Shown here piece by piece: positions 11,301 to 25,400 of a DNA stretch of 48,398 nucleotides (positions are counted from its first letter, which is position 1; each line of letters opens with the position of its first letter). Source of the DNA: Streptomyces marinisediminis (GTDB lineage Bacteria; Actinomycetota; Actinomycetes; Streptomycetales; Streptomycetaceae); the NCBI RefSeq assembly GCF_026262575.1, contig NZ_JAPKFL010000034.1, forward strand, positions 1 through 48,398, written 5' to 3'. The notes below the pieces were generated by a model. That model ran no database searches and had not been told where the DNA came from. It saw only the letters and a program-made list of their open reading frames with translations. The position numbers and the translations under genes were made by a program.

Positions 11301-14300
11301 CCGCCTCCTGGCGCTACGACGTCACCTGGAAGCCGCTGCCCACCGCCGAGCCCGACCCCGACGGCCGCGCCCTCGCCGGGCGCTGGCTGCTCGTCGTGCC
11401 CGAGGGCCCGGCCGCCGACGATGCGCTGGTCACGGCCGTGGCGGAGGGCCTGTCCCGGCAGGGGGCGGCCGTCACGCGGATCGCCGTCCGCGCCGACGCC
11501 CCCGAGCGGGCCGCGCTCACCGCGCTGCTCGCGGAGGACTGGCGGCCCGCGGGCGTCCTGTCGCTGCTGGCCCTGGCCGACGGCGCGCACGCCGCGCACC
11601 CGGGGGTGCCCGTCGGGCTGGCGGCGACCCTCGCTCTCGTCCAGGCGCTCGGTGACGCGGGCGTGCGGGCGCCGCTGTGGTGCGCCACGCGCAGCGCCGT
11701 ACCCGCCACCGGACGGGAGCCGCTGGGCGCCCGGGAGCAGGCGGCGGTCTGGGGCTTCGGCCAGGTCGCGGCCCTGGAGCAGCACGCCGTGTGGGGTGGC
11801 CTGGTGGACCTCCCGGCCGTCGTGGACGAGCGGGCCGTCGCCCGGCTCGCGACCGTGCTGGCCGCCACCGGCGAGACGCGCGGCGAGCACGAGTTCGCGC
11901 TGCGCGCCGACGGGCTCCGGGTGCGCAGGCTCGCCCGGGCCGCGGCCGGTCACGGCGCGGGGGAGTGGCGGCCGCGCGGCACCGTCCTGGTGACCGGCGG
12001 CACCGGCGCGCTGGGCGGCCACGTCGCCCGGTGGCTCGCGCGCGGCGGCGCGGAGCACCTGGTGCTCACCAGCCGGCGCGGCCCGGACGCGCCGGGCGCC
12101 GCCGCGCTGCGCGACGAACTCACCGCGCTCGGCGCCCGCGTCACCCTGACCGCCTGCGACGTCGCGGACCGGGCCGCGCTGGCCGCCGTGCTGGACGCGC
12201 TGCCGCACGACCAGCCGCTGACGGCCGTCGTGCACACCGCGGGCGTCCTGGACGACGGCGTGCTGCCCGCGCAGAGCCCCGAACGCCTCGCCCCGGTGCT
12301 GGACGCCAAGGCGACCGCCGCCCACCACCTGCACGACCTCACCCGCGACCTGGACCTGGACGCCTTCGTCCTGTTCTCCTCCCTGGCCGGCACCCTCGGC
12401 AATGCGGGCCAGGCCAACTACGCGGCCGCCAACGCGCTGTTGGACGGCCTGGCCCAGCGCCGTGCCGCCGCCGGGCTGCCGGCCACCTCGATCGCCTGGG
12501 GCGCCTGGGGCGGCGGGGGGCTGGCGACCGACCCGCTGGTCGCCGAGCGCATGCGCCGCGGCGGAATGCCGGCCATGGACCCCGAGGTCGCCGTCTCCGT
12601 GATGGCCCGGGCGGTGGCCGGGGGCGCGCCGTGCGCGGCGATCGCCGACGTCGACTGGGCCGTCCTCGCACCGGGCCGGCTGGCCACCGGGCACGCCGCG
12701 CTGATCGGTGAGCTGCCGGAGGTGCGCCGCGCCGCCGCCGAACTGGGCGACCGGGCCGTCGAGGAGGCCGCCCCCGACGCCGGTTCGCTGGCCGCCGCCC
12801 TGCGGGGCGGCACGGAGGCCGAGGGGGTGCGGATGCTGCTCGACCTGGTGCGCGGGCAGGCCGCGGCCGTGCTCGGGCACCGCTCGGACGAGGCCGTGCT
12901 GCCGCACAAGGCCTTCCGCGACCTGGGCTTCGACTCGCTGACCGCCGTCGAGCTGCGCAACCTGCTCGCCGCGGGCACCGGCCTGCGGCTGCCCGCCACG
13001 CTCGTCTTCGACCACCCCTCGCCCGCCGCCCTGGCCGCGTTCCTCTACGCCGAACTGGCCCCGGACGTTGCGCCGTCCGCCGGGTCCGCGCCCGCCGCGC
13101 CACCGGCGCCCGCCGGTCCGGAGGAGGACGACCCGGTGGTCATCGTCGGCATGGGCTGCCGCTTCCCGGCCGGCGTGGCCTCGCCGGAGGAGCTGTGGGA
13201 GCTGGTCGCGGCGGGCACCGACGCGGTGTCGCCGCTGCCCGGCGACCGCGGCTGGACGCTGGAGCAGTTCTTCGACGCCGACGCCGCCCGCCCCGGCGCC
13301 TCGCCCGTCCGCGAGGGCGGGTTCATCGACGCCGTCACCGAGTTCGACGCCGCGTTCTTCGGCATCTCCCCGCGCGAGGCGCTGGCCATGGACCCGCAGC
13401 AGCGGCTGCTGCTGGAGACCTCCTGGGACGCCGTCGAGCGCGCCGGCATCGACCCGAGCACCCTGCGCGGCAGCCGCACCGGCGTGTTCGTCGGCACCAA
13501 CGGGCAGGACTACACCAGCCTGCTCATGGGCTCCGACGAGGGCGAGGGCGTGCGGGGCTACGTGGCCACCGGCAGCTCGGCCAGCGTGCTCTCCGGGCGC
13601 GTCGCCTACTGCCTGGGCCTGGAGGGCCCGGCCGTGTCGGTGGACACCGCCTGCTCGTCCTCGCTGGTCGCCCTGCACTGGGCCGTGCGGGCGCTGCGCG
13701 CGGGCGAGTGCGACCTGGCGCTGGCCGGCGGGGTGACGGTGATGTCCACGCCGGGGGTCTTCCTGGAGTTCAGCCAGCAGGGCGTGCTCGCCGCGGACGG
13801 GCGGGCCAAGGCGTTCGCGGACGCCGCCGACGGCACCGGCTGGGGCGAGGGCGTGGGCGTGCTGGTGGTGGAGCGGCTGTCCGCCGCCCGCCGGCACGGC
13901 CACCGGGTGCTCGCGGTGGTGCGCGGCTCGGCCGTCAACCAGGACGGCGCGAGCAACGGGCTCACCGCGCCCAACGGCCCGTCCCAGCAGCGCGTCATCC
14001 AACAGGCGCTGGCCGACGCGCGGCTGACCCCCGCCGACGTGGACGCCGTCGAGGCGCACGGCACCGGCACCCGGCTCGGCGACCCCATCGAGGCCCAGGC
14101 CCTCATCGCCACCTACGGCCGCGACCGGGCCGAGGAGCGGCCGCTGTGGCTGGGCTCGGTGAAGTCCAACATCGGCCACACCCAGGCGGCGGCGGGCGTC
14201 GCGGGCGTCATCAAGACGGTGCTGGCCATGCGCCACGGCGAACTGCCGCGCACGCTCCACGTCGACCGGCCCTCCACCCAGGTCGACTGGGCCGGGGGCG

Positions 14301-17300
14301 GCGTCCGGCTGCTCACCGAGACCCGGCCCTGGCCGGGCCAGGACGCCCCGCGCCGCGCGGGCGTGTCCTCGTTCGGCATCAGCGGCACCAACGCGCACGT
14401 CATCCTGGAGCAGCCCGCACCCGCCGCGCACGCACCCGCCGGGGCCGTGGAGCCCGCCGGGGCCGTGGACGTGCCGCCGGTGGTGCCCTGGCTGCTGTCC
14501 GCGCGCTCCGCGCGGGCGCTCGCGGGCCAGGCCGCGCGGCTGCTGGAGCGGGTCCGCGCCGACGCCGACGCCACCCCGGCCGACCTCGGCCGCGCCCTGG
14601 CCACCACGCGCGCCCACCTGGACCGCAGGGCCGCCGTCACCGCCGCCGACCGGGCCGGGTTCCTGCGCGGTCTGGAGGCCCTCGCGAACGGCACGACGGC
14701 CGCCGGTGTGATCACGGGCCAGGACGCGGGCGGCCGCACGGCGTTCCTCTTCCCGGGCCAGGGCTCCCAGCGGGCGGGGATGGGCCGGGAGCTGTACGGC
14801 GCCTTCCCGATGTTCGCTGAGGCGTTCGACGCGGTGTGCGCGGAGCTGGACCGCCACTTGGACGCCTCCGTGCGCGAGGTGGTCTTCGACGGCTCCGCAC
14901 TGCTGGACCAGACCGTCTTCACGCAGGCGGGGTTGTTCGCGCTGGAGGTGGCGCTGTTCCGGCTGCTGGAGCACTGGGGCGTGGTCCCGGACTTCCTGCT
15001 CGGCCACTCCATCGGCGAACTGGCAGCCGCCCACGTGGCCGGGGTGTGGTCGCTGGCGGACGCGGCCCGGCTGGTCGCCGCACGCGGCAGGTTGATGCAG
15101 GCCCTGCCGTCCGGCGGGGCGATGGTGGCGGTACGGGCCACCGAGGAGGAGGTCACCCCGCTGCTGACCGACGCGGTGTCGATCGCCGCCGTCAACGGGT
15201 CCGCCTCCGTCGTCATCTCGGGTGCGGAGGAGGCCGTCACCGCCATCGCCGCGCGGTTCGGGAAGTCCAAGCGGCTCAACGTCAGCCACGCCTTCCACTC
15301 CCCGCACATGGAACCGATGCTCGCGCGGTTCCGCGCCGTCGCGGAGGAGCTGACCTACCACCCGCCGCGCCTCCCCGTCGTCTCCAACCTCACCGGGGCG
15401 GTCGCCGGAGCCGAACTCGCCACCCCCGACTACTGGGTGCGCCACGTCCGCGAGACCGTCCGCTTCCTCGCCGGCATGCGCCATCTGGAGACCCAGGGCG
15501 TCACCACCCACCTCGAACTCGGCCCCGGCGGGGCGCTCACCGCGGCGGGCCAGGACTGCCTGCTCGACGACCGGAAGAAGACACTCGTCCCCGCGCTGCG
15601 CACAGGCGTGCCCGAAGCGCACAGCCTGGTCGCGGCCGTGGCCGGGGCCCACGTCAACGGCGCGGCCGTGGACTGGACCCGCTTCTACGCGGGCACCCCC
15701 GCCCGCTGGACGGAGCTGCCCACCTACGCCTTCGACCGGCAGCGCTACTGGCCGCAGGCCACCGAACCGCCCGCCGCGGCCCGGAACCCCGCCCCCGGCG
15801 CGGCCGTGGCGGCAGCCCCGGCGGTGGACACGGAGCTGTGGGACGCCGTCGAGCGCGGCGACCTCACCGGCCCGCTCGCGGACCTGGGCCTCGGCGCGGA
15901 CGCCCCGCTGCGCGAGGTGCTCCCCGCGCTGGCCGCCTGGCGCCGCGGCCGGCGCCACCGGGCGGTGGCCGACGGCTGGCGCTACCGGGTCGTGTGGCGC
16001 CCGCTGCGGGTGCCGGCCGGCCCGCCCGCCCTGACGGGCCGCTGGCTGCTGGCGGTACCCGCCGCCGACGCCGCCCAGGAGGCGGCCGCGTGGTGCGAGC
16101 GCGGGCTGAAGGAGGCCGGTGCCGAGGTGGTCCGCCTCGACGTGCCGGACGCCGACGCCCTCGCCGGCCTCGCCGCGCCGACCGGTGAGGCCCCGGCCGG
16201 AGTGGTCTCCCTGCTCGCCCTGGACGACACCGGCGGCGCCCGCGGCGTCGCCCCGGGCCTGAGCGCCACCCTCGCCCTCGTGCGGCACCTGGGCGCGGCC
16301 GGGAGCCAGGCGCCCCTGTGGTGCCTGACCCGGGGCGCGGTCTCCACCGGCGCCCACGACCCGCTGGGCAGCCCGGCGCAGGCGCAGGTGTGGGGCCTGG
16401 GCCGGGTGGTGGGCCTGGAGCACCCGGGGCGCTGGGGCGGCCTGGTGGACCTGCCGTCCGACCTGGACGCCGCCGCCTGGGACCGCACCGCCGCCGTCCT
16501 GGCCGGAGCGGGCGGCGAGGACCAGGTGGCCGTCCGCGCCGGGGGCGGCCACGTGCGGCGCCTGGTGCCGGCCGAGCCCGGCCCGGAGCGCCCCTGGCGG
16601 GCCCGGGGCACCGTCCTGGTCACCGGGGGCACCGGCGGCCTGGGCGCCCGCGTCGCGCGCTGGGCCGCCGCGGCCGGAGCGGACCGCGTCGTCGTCACCA
16701 GCCGCCGCGGCCCCGACGCGCCCGGCGCCGCCGGACTCCTGGCCGGGATCGAGGAACACGGCGCCACCGCCACGGCCGTCGCCTGCGACGTCACCGACCG
16801 CGCGGCGCTGGCGGCGCTGCGCGACCGCCTGGCGGCCGAGGGCACGCCGGTCACCGCCGTCGTGCACACCGCCGGCATCGGCCAGGCCACGGCGCTGGAC
16901 GCCATGACCGACGCCGAACTGGGCGACGTGCTCGACGCCAAGGTGGCCGGGGCCGCCCACCTCGACGCCGTCTTCGCCGACGCCGACCTGGACGCGTTCG
17001 TGCTGTTCTCCTCCATCGCCGCCACCTGGGGCAGCGGTTGGCAGGGCGGCTACGCCGCCGCCAACGCCCACCTCGACGCGCTCGCCGAGCACCGCAGGGC
17101 GCGCGGCCTGGCGGCCACCTCGCTGGCGTGGGGCCCGTGGTCCGGCGGCGGGCTGGCCCAGGGCGAGGCCGTCGACCAACTGCGGCGGCGCGGCCTGGAC
17201 CTGATGGACCCGGACGTCGCCATCACCGCGCTGGACCAGAGCCTGGTCGCCGACGCGGCCTGCGTGACCGTGGCCGACGTCGCCTGGGAGCGGTTCGCGC

Positions 17301-17884
17301 CGTCCTTCACCGCGCTGCGCCCCAGCCGGCTGCTCGGCGAGCTCACCGGCGAGGACGGCCCCGCCGCCCCCGGCGCCGAGGCGGGCCAGGGAGGCGAAGA
17401 CGACCCGGACCCGGGAGCCGCGCTGCGCGAGCGGCTGGCCGCCCTCCCCGCCGACGAGCAGCGCCGCGTCCTGGCGGACCTGGTGCGCGGCGAGGCGGCG
17501 CAGGTCCTCGGCTTCGCCTCCGCGGCGGCCGTCGAGGCCGACCGGGCCTTCCGCGACCTGGGCTTCGACTCCGTCATGGGCGTCGAGCTGCGCAACCGGC
17601 TGAACGCGGCCACGGGGCTGGCCCTGGAGTCGACGGTCGTCTTCGACGAGCCGTCCCCCGAGGCGCTGGCCGAGCGGGTCCGCGACGAGCTGCTGCCCCG
17701 GGTCGCGCCGGGGGACGCCGAGGACGCGGACGCGGCCGCCGGGAACGGAGTGGACGCGGACTCGGGCGCGGGCGCGGACGCGGGCGACGGAGCGGACGCG
17801 GGCCCGGGCGACCGCGGCGAGGAGATCCGGGGCATGGACGTCGAGGCCCTGGTCCGCATGGCCATGAACACCAGCAACCGATGA
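8351..17884 (+). CDS. Type I modular PKS, two modules: KS-AT-KR-ACP-KS-AT-KR-ACP
   Basis: 3177 residues from a GTG start; AAAGGA lies upstream, and the start gives the same MANEDKLR docking sequence as the PKS at 41256. Module 1: KS Cys209, methylmalonyl AT (GHSQG Ser663, YASH), B-type KR with LDD and Tyr1357, and ACP Ser1529. Module 2: KS Cys1768, malonyl AT (GHSIG Ser2220, HAFH), KR Tyr2901 and ACP Ser3074. The second KR lacks LDD and has Trp eight residues before Tyr, an A-type pattern, so its hydroxyl should have the opposite configuration to that of module 1. The tail is a Gly/Ala/Asp-rich low-complexity linker followed by DVEALVRMAMN. This docking tail is unlike the FGIS tails of the two preceding genes and suits the differently built N-terminus of the next gene. 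Confidence 0.97.
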   Translation: MANEDKLRYFLKRVSTDLDAARERLRELEARDREPIAIVGMSCRFPGGVRTPEDLWRLVFDGTDAMAPFPEDRGWDLGALVDTDAGADQQGTTYVAEGGFLDGVGEFDPGFFGISPREALAMDPQQRLLLETSWETFEHAGIDPETVRGHQVGVFAGTNGQDYPLLLVGAPAAGLEGYLGTGSAAAVVSGRVSYTLGLEGPAVTVDTACSSSLVALHLAVQSLRNGECAMALAGGVTLMATPGMFVDFSRQRGLAADGRCKPFADAADGTGFSEGVGMLLVERLSDARRNGHDVLAVIRGSAVNQDGASNGLTAPNGPSQQRVILKALDNAGLSPAEVDAVEAHGTGTTLGDPIEAQALLATYGRDRPAGRPLLLGSVKSNIGHTQAASGIAGVLKTVLAMRHGVLPRSLHIDAPSTHVDWSAGDVSLLTERRPWPETGAPRRAGVSSFGVSGTNAHVLLEQAPRDAQDAPPEAPAPSRELPAVPWVLSGASAQALAGQAARLLEHLRGTADEVSPLDVGWSLALTRSAFEHRAAVVAGDRARLVAGLEALAAGAPCGDVVSGVAGQAERAVFVFPGQGAQWAGMAVGLLGSSPVFAARMAECAAALAPHVEWSLLDVVRGEPDAPGLDRVDVVQPVLWAVMVSLAEVWRSFGVVPAGVVGHSQGEIAAAAVAGVLSLADAARVVALRSQAITALAGRGGMVSVAQSADRVRERITAWDGRISLAAVNGPSSVVVSGDPGALEELLAACERDEVRARRIEVDYASHSAHVEAIEAELARLLDGIEPRPGRVPVYSSLTGAELDGTEMDAAYWYRNLRETVEFERATRTALATGHTLFVEVSPHPVLALGLQGTIEDAGAEAATVGTLRRDQGGLDRVVASVAEAHVHGAAVDWHAVFEGTGARRTGLPTYAFQRARYWPESVEPPLAGAADPQDAAFWAAVEERDLAALTETLGGTEPSDTGRLESVLPLLSAWRRQRRERSAAASWRYDVTWKPLPTAEPDPDGRALAGRWLLVVPEGPAADDALVTAVAEGLSRQGAAVTRIAVRADAPERAALTALLAEDWRPAGVLSLLALADGAHAAHPGVPVGLAATLALVQALGDAGVRAPLWCATRSAVPATGREPLGAREQAAVWGFGQVAALEQHAVWGGLVDLPAVVDERAVARLATVLAATGETRGEHEFALRADGLRVRRLARAAAGHGAGEWRPRGTVLVTGGTGALGGHVARWLARGGAEHLVLTSRRGPDAPGAAALRDELTALGARVTLTACDVADRAALAAVLDALPHDQPLTAVVHTAGVLDDGVLPAQSPERLAPVLDAKATAAHHLHDLTRDLDLDAFVLFSSLAGTLGNAGQANYAAANALLDGLAQRRAAAGLPATSIAWGAWGGGGLATDPLVAERMRRGGMPAMDPEVAVSVMARAVAGGAPCAAIADVDWAVLAPGRLATGHAALIGELPEVRRAAAELGDRAVEEAAPDAGSLAAALRGGTEAEGVRMLLDLVRGQAAAVLGHRSDEAVLPHKAFRDLGFDSLTAVELRNLLAAGTGLRLPATLVFDHPSPAALAAFLYAELAPDVAPSAGSAPAAPPAPAGPEEDDPVVIVGMGCRFPAGVASPEELWELVAAGTDAVSPLPGDRGWTLEQFFDADAARPGASPVREGGFIDAVTEFDAAFFGISPREALAMDPQQRLLLETSWDAVERAGIDPSTLRGSRTGVFVGTNGQDYTSLLMGSDEGEGVRGYVATGSSASVLSGRVAYCLGLEGPAVSVDTACSSSLVALHWAVRALRAGECDLALAGGVTVMSTPGVFLEFSQQGVLAADGRAKAFADAADGTGWGEGVGVLVVERLSAARRHGHRVLAVVRGSAVNQDGASNGLTAPNGPSQQRVIQQALADARLTPADVDAVEAHGTGTRLGDPIEAQALIATYGRDRAEERPLWLGSVKSNIGHTQAAAGVAGVIKTVLAMRHGELPRTLHVDRPSTQVDWAGGGVRLLTETRPWPGQDAPRRAGVSSFGISGTNAHVILEQPAPAAHAPAGAVEPAGAVDVPPVVPWLLSARSARALAGQAARLLERVRADADATPADLGRALATTRAHLDRRAAVTAADRAGFLRGLEALANGTTAAGVITGQDAGGRTAFLFPGQGSQRAGMGRELYGAFPMFAEAFDAVCAELDRHLDASVREVVFDGSALLDQTVFTQAGLFALEVALFRLLEHWGVVPDFLLGHSIGELAAAHVAGVWSLADAARLVAARGRLMQALPSGGAMVAVRATEEEVTPLLTDAVSIAAVNGSASVVISGAEEAVTAIAARFGKSKRLNVSHAFHSPHMEPMLARFRAVAEELTYHPPRLPVVSNLTGAVAGAELATPDYWVRHVRETVRFLAGMRHLETQGVTTHLELGPGGALTAAGQDCLLDDRKKTLVPALRTGVPEAHSLVAAVAGAHVNGAAVDWTRFYAGTPARWTELPTYAFDRQRYWPQATEPPAAARNPAPGAAVAAAPAVDTELWDAVERGDLTGPLADLGLGADAPLREVLPALAAWRRGRRHRAVADGWRYRVVWRPLRVPAGPPALTGRWLLAVPAADAAQEAAAWCERGLKEAGAEVVRLDVPDADALAGLAAPTGEAPAGVVSLLALDDTGGARGVAPGLSATLALVRHLGAAGSQAPLWCLTRGAVSTGAHDPLGSPAQAQVWGLGRVVGLEHPGRWGGLVDLPSDLDAAAWDRTAAVLAGAGGEDQVAVRAGGGHVRRLVPAEPGPERPWRARGTVLVTGGTGGLGARVARWAAAAGADRVVVTSRRGPDAPGAAGLLAGIEEHGATATAVACDVTDRAALAALRDRLAAEGTPVTAVVHTAGIGQATALDAMTDAELGDVLDAKVAGAAHLDAVFADADLDAFVLFSSIAATWGSGWQGGYAAANAHLDALAEHRRARGLAATSLAWGPWSGGGLAQGEAVDQLRRRGLDLMDPDVAITALDQSLVADAACVTVADVAWERFAPSFTALRPSRLLGELTGEDGPAAPGAEAGQGGEDDPDPGAALRERLAALPADEQRRVLADLVRGEAAQVLGFASAAAVEADRAFRDLGFDSVMGVELRNRLNAATGLALESTVVFDEPSPEALAERVRDELLPRVAPGDAEDADAAAGNGVDADSGAGADAGDGADAGPGDRGEEIRGMDVEALVRMAMNTSNR
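17713..17815 (+). repeat. Gly-Ala-Asp low-complexity linker in PKS C-terminus
   Basis: Imperfect repeats built from GCGGACGCGGGC-like units encode runs of Gly, Ala and Asp between the last ACP and the docking helix of the bimodular PKS. It probably acts as a flexible tether. The repetitive DNA may be prone to slippage in multiples of three. Confidence 0.6.
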
Positions 17885-17912
17885 CGGCGCGAGCGTACAA
17901 GGGGAACCTCTG

Positions 17913-22157
<4,245 letters not shown>

Positions 22158-22161
22158 CCCG

Positions 22162-22220
22162 CCGGGCGCGAGCCCGGCCACGCCGTGCGGGGGACCGGTC
22201 CACGGTCCCCCGCACGGCGT
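22162..22220 (+). terminator. Double hairpin terminator after the terminal PKS
   Basis: A small hairpin (CCGGGC / GCCCGG, 22162-22177) is followed by a perfect 17-bp inverted repeat, ACGCCGTGCGGGGGACC at 22180-22196 and its complement at 22204-22220, with a 7-nt loop. It starts five bases after the PKS stop codon. There is no U-tract, as is usual for high-GC actinomycete terminators. Confidence 0.8.
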
Positions 22221-22325
22221 CCGCGTCCCCGGGCGCGCGTCCGACGGGCGTGCGTCCGGGGGCTCTCGGCAGGCCACTGGGCCGGGACGGCGGGGCCGGG
22301 CTGGGGCGCCGGGGCGGACCAGTGG

Positions 22326-22357
22326 CGGAACGACGGAACGACGGAACGACGGAAGGA
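22326..22357. repeat. Tandem 8-bp repeat CGGAACGA x4
   Basis: Three exact copies of CGGAACGA and one variant (CGGAAGGA) lie in the 291-bp convergent region between the terminal PKS and the NRPS gene, between their two terminators. I see no gene in this region (22158-22448). Confidence 0.75.
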
Positions 22358-22390
22358 CGGGGCGGCAGGACGCCGGGGCGGCGTGCGGAC

Positions 22391-22430
22391 GGCGGAGAGC
22401 GGCGGCCCGCCCGGGCCGCCGCTCTCCGCC
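22391..22430 (-). terminator. Hairpin terminator after the NRPS gene
   Basis: A perfect 17-bp inverted repeat, GGCGGAGAGCGGCGGCC at 22391-22407 and its complement at 22414-22430 with a 6-nt loop, lies 18 bases past the NRPS stop on the minus strand. It faces the terminator of the convergent PKS operon. Confidence 0.78.
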
Positions 22431-22448
22431 TTCCGTGCGGGGCGCGGG

Positions 22449-25400
22449 CTACCCCGCCCGTGCCTCCTCCGCGAGCCGGGTGACGTGGCTCAGCGTCGGC
22501 CGCGCGATGAATGCCGCGCGGTGCGCCATGAACGCCCGCTCCCGCTCGGCGCCCACCACCTCCGACGCCACCCGGGCGAGCATGGCCAGCAGCGTCACCG
22601 AGTCCCCGCCCAGCGCGTGGAAGTCCGGGTCCGGCCCGAGCCGTTCGGGGGGCAGCCCGAGCGCCTCGGCCCAGATCCGCGCGACGGCGGCCTCGGTGGC
22701 GCCGCGCTCGGCCACCTCGCCCGCGTCCGCGACGGCCTCCTCGCCGGCGAACGGACGCGGCAGCGCCGCGGCGTCCACCTTGCCGTTGCGGGTGAGCGGC
22801 AGCTCGTCGATCACCAGCGTCGCCGCGGGCACCAGGTAGCGCGGCAGCCGCTCGCGCACGTGCTCGGCCAGCTCCTCCACCGCGACCGGCGCCGCCCGCC
22901 CGGACGCGGGCACCACGTAGGCGTACAGCGCCTTGTCGGTGCCGCCGCCGGGCCGGGCCGCGCCCAGCACGAACGCCCGGGCCACCGCCGGGTGCTCCTC
23001 CAGCGTGCGGGCGACCTCGGCCGGCTCCACCCGGTGTCCGGCCACCTTCACCTGCTCGTCGGTGCGCCCGGCCGACTCCAGCTCGCCCGAGGGGAGCCGC
23101 CGCGCCAGGTCGCCGCTGCGGTAGGCCCGGGTGCCGTCGGCCAGGCGCACGAAGCGCTCGGCGTTCAGGTCGGGGCGCCCCCGGTAGCCGCGCGCGAGCT
23201 GGTCCCCGGCCAGGTACATCTCGCCCACCTCGCCGGGTTCGACGAAGCAGCCGCGCGCGTCCAGCAGGTGGATGCGCGTGTTCGGCGTCGGCAGGCCGAT
23301 CGGCACCGAGGGCAGCTCGGCGTCCCGGGCGGCGTCGAACCGCCGGGACATGCAGCCGATCGTCGTCTCCGTCGGCCCGTACTCGTTGAAGATGCCGCAG
23401 TCCGGCCCGAACAGCTCCTGCGCCCGCGCGGCGACGGCGCCGCGCAGCAGCTCGCCCCCGGCGACGACCGTGCGGAAGCCCTCCGGCCGCAGGCCCAGCC
23501 GGTTGATCAGGTCCAGGTGCGTCGGCGTGAGCTTGAGCGCGTTCGCCCCCGACTCCGTCAGCAGCGAGCGCAGCACCACGTGGTCGAGTTCGTCGGGGAC
23601 GAGCGCGACCGAACCGCCCACCAGCAGCGGCAGGTACAGCGCCGTGTTGGACAGGTCGAAGGCGAGCGAGGTGAACAGCGGGAAGCGCGTGTCGGCGTCG
23701 ACGCCGTACTCGCGGACCGCCCAGTCGGCGAACACCGTGAGCTGCGCGTGCTCCACCTCCACGCCCTTGGGCCGTCCGGTGGACCCGGAGGTGTAGATGA
23801 CGTAGGCCAGGTCGCCCGGGCGCGGGCCCGCCGCCTCCCCCGGCGGCAGCGCGCGGCCGCCGTCGACCGCGTCCTCCAGCACCGCCGGCTCGCAGCCCAC
23901 CGGGGCCAGCGCCCGCTTGGCCTGCTCCCGCCCGGCCAGCACGAGCGTGGCGCGGGCGTCGGTGAGCAGCCCGCTCAGCCGCGCGTCCGGGTGGGCCGGG
24001 TCCAGCGGCAGGTAGGCGGCGCCCGCCCGCAGCACGCCGTAGATCCCGGCGACGGCCGCGACGGTGCGCCCGGCGGCCAGGCCGACGACCGACCCGCGCC
24101 CCAGGCCGCGCGCCCGCAGCTCGGCGGCGACGGCCGCCGCCTTGCGGTCCAGCTCGGCGTAGGTCACCTCGCCCTCGGGACCGGTGAGGGCGACCGCGTC
24201 CGGCGTGCGCGCCACCTGGGCGGCGAACTGCTCGACGACGGTGCCGGTCCGCTCCGGCGGCCGCGCGGTCGCGTTGCCCGCCCAGTGCCGGCGGTGGCGC
24301 GGCGACAGCTCCTCCTCGACGGCGTCGAGCAGCGCCTCGGCCCGTTCGGCCATCCCAGGCCCGTCGTGCCAGCCCAGAGTGATCTCGGTGCGCCCGCCGA
24401 ACTCCACCAGGTCGATCTCCGGCGGGCCGACGGGGCCGGAGTTGGGCAGCGCGAAGACCTCGGTGGCCCGGAACGCCGGGGCGGTGAACGCCGCGGCGTC
24501 GATGCGGCCCATGTGCGAGAGGATCGCCAGCGCCGCGTAGGTGCCGCGCCGCGCCGAGTAGGCGTCCAGCTCGGCGATCTGGCGGCGCAGGGTGTCGAAC
24601 GGGAGCCGGGTCAGCACCGGGTCGGCGCGTGCGGCGAGGTCGTGCCCCTCGGCCAGCAGCGTCAGCATGCGCTCGTGCGCGTCCTCCCAGCCCGCGTCGG
24701 CGTCCACCTCGAAGAGCGGATTGTGCGTCAGGTTGCCGGTGGAGCGCAGCTCCGGGGCGTGGCGGCGCAGATCCACCGGCACCATGAACCGGCCGGTGGC
24801 CAGGCCGCGCGCCCGGGTGAGCGCCAGCGCGGCCTTGGCGACGGCCGCGGGGTGGGAGCCGTCGACGGTGCGGCGGCGCCAGAAGAAGCCGCGCCGCGCC
24901 GCGTCGGTCGGCCTGCGGCCCAGCGCCGACGGCCAGTCGAGGTCGGGCTCGATGCCGGGCGACGCGGGCACGCCCCGCGCGTCCAGCCGCTCCAGCAGCC
25001 GCGCCTCGCTGACCGGGTCGGGGGCGCCGGCCGGCGGCTCGCCGCGCAACGCGCGGAACACCTCCTGCGCCCACAGCAGCAGCCCCTTGCCGTCCAGCGC
25101 GCCGTGGAAGGCGCGGAAGACGACGTCGGTGCCGCGGCCGCCGTCGGGGTGCCGCTCGCGCGGCGCCACGAGCACCTCGCAGGTGGGGCCGCCGTCGCCC
25201 ATGAGCGGGCGGTGCAGGTCCGGGGCGTCCGCGGCCGGGTCCAGGCCGCCCTCGGGCAGCTCGCGCACCTCGGGGGCGACGCCGCTGTCCGTCCACGTCA
25301 TGCCCTCGCGGGTCAGCCGCGTGCCGGGGCAGGCCGCGGCCGCCTGGGCGACCGCGGCGGCGAGCTGCGGGCGCGCCAGGTGCCCGGCGCCGCGCACGAA

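Noticed and set aside
22326..22357. Possible CRISPR array
   Set aside because: The units are only 8 bp, directly abutting, without spacers, and no cas genes are present.
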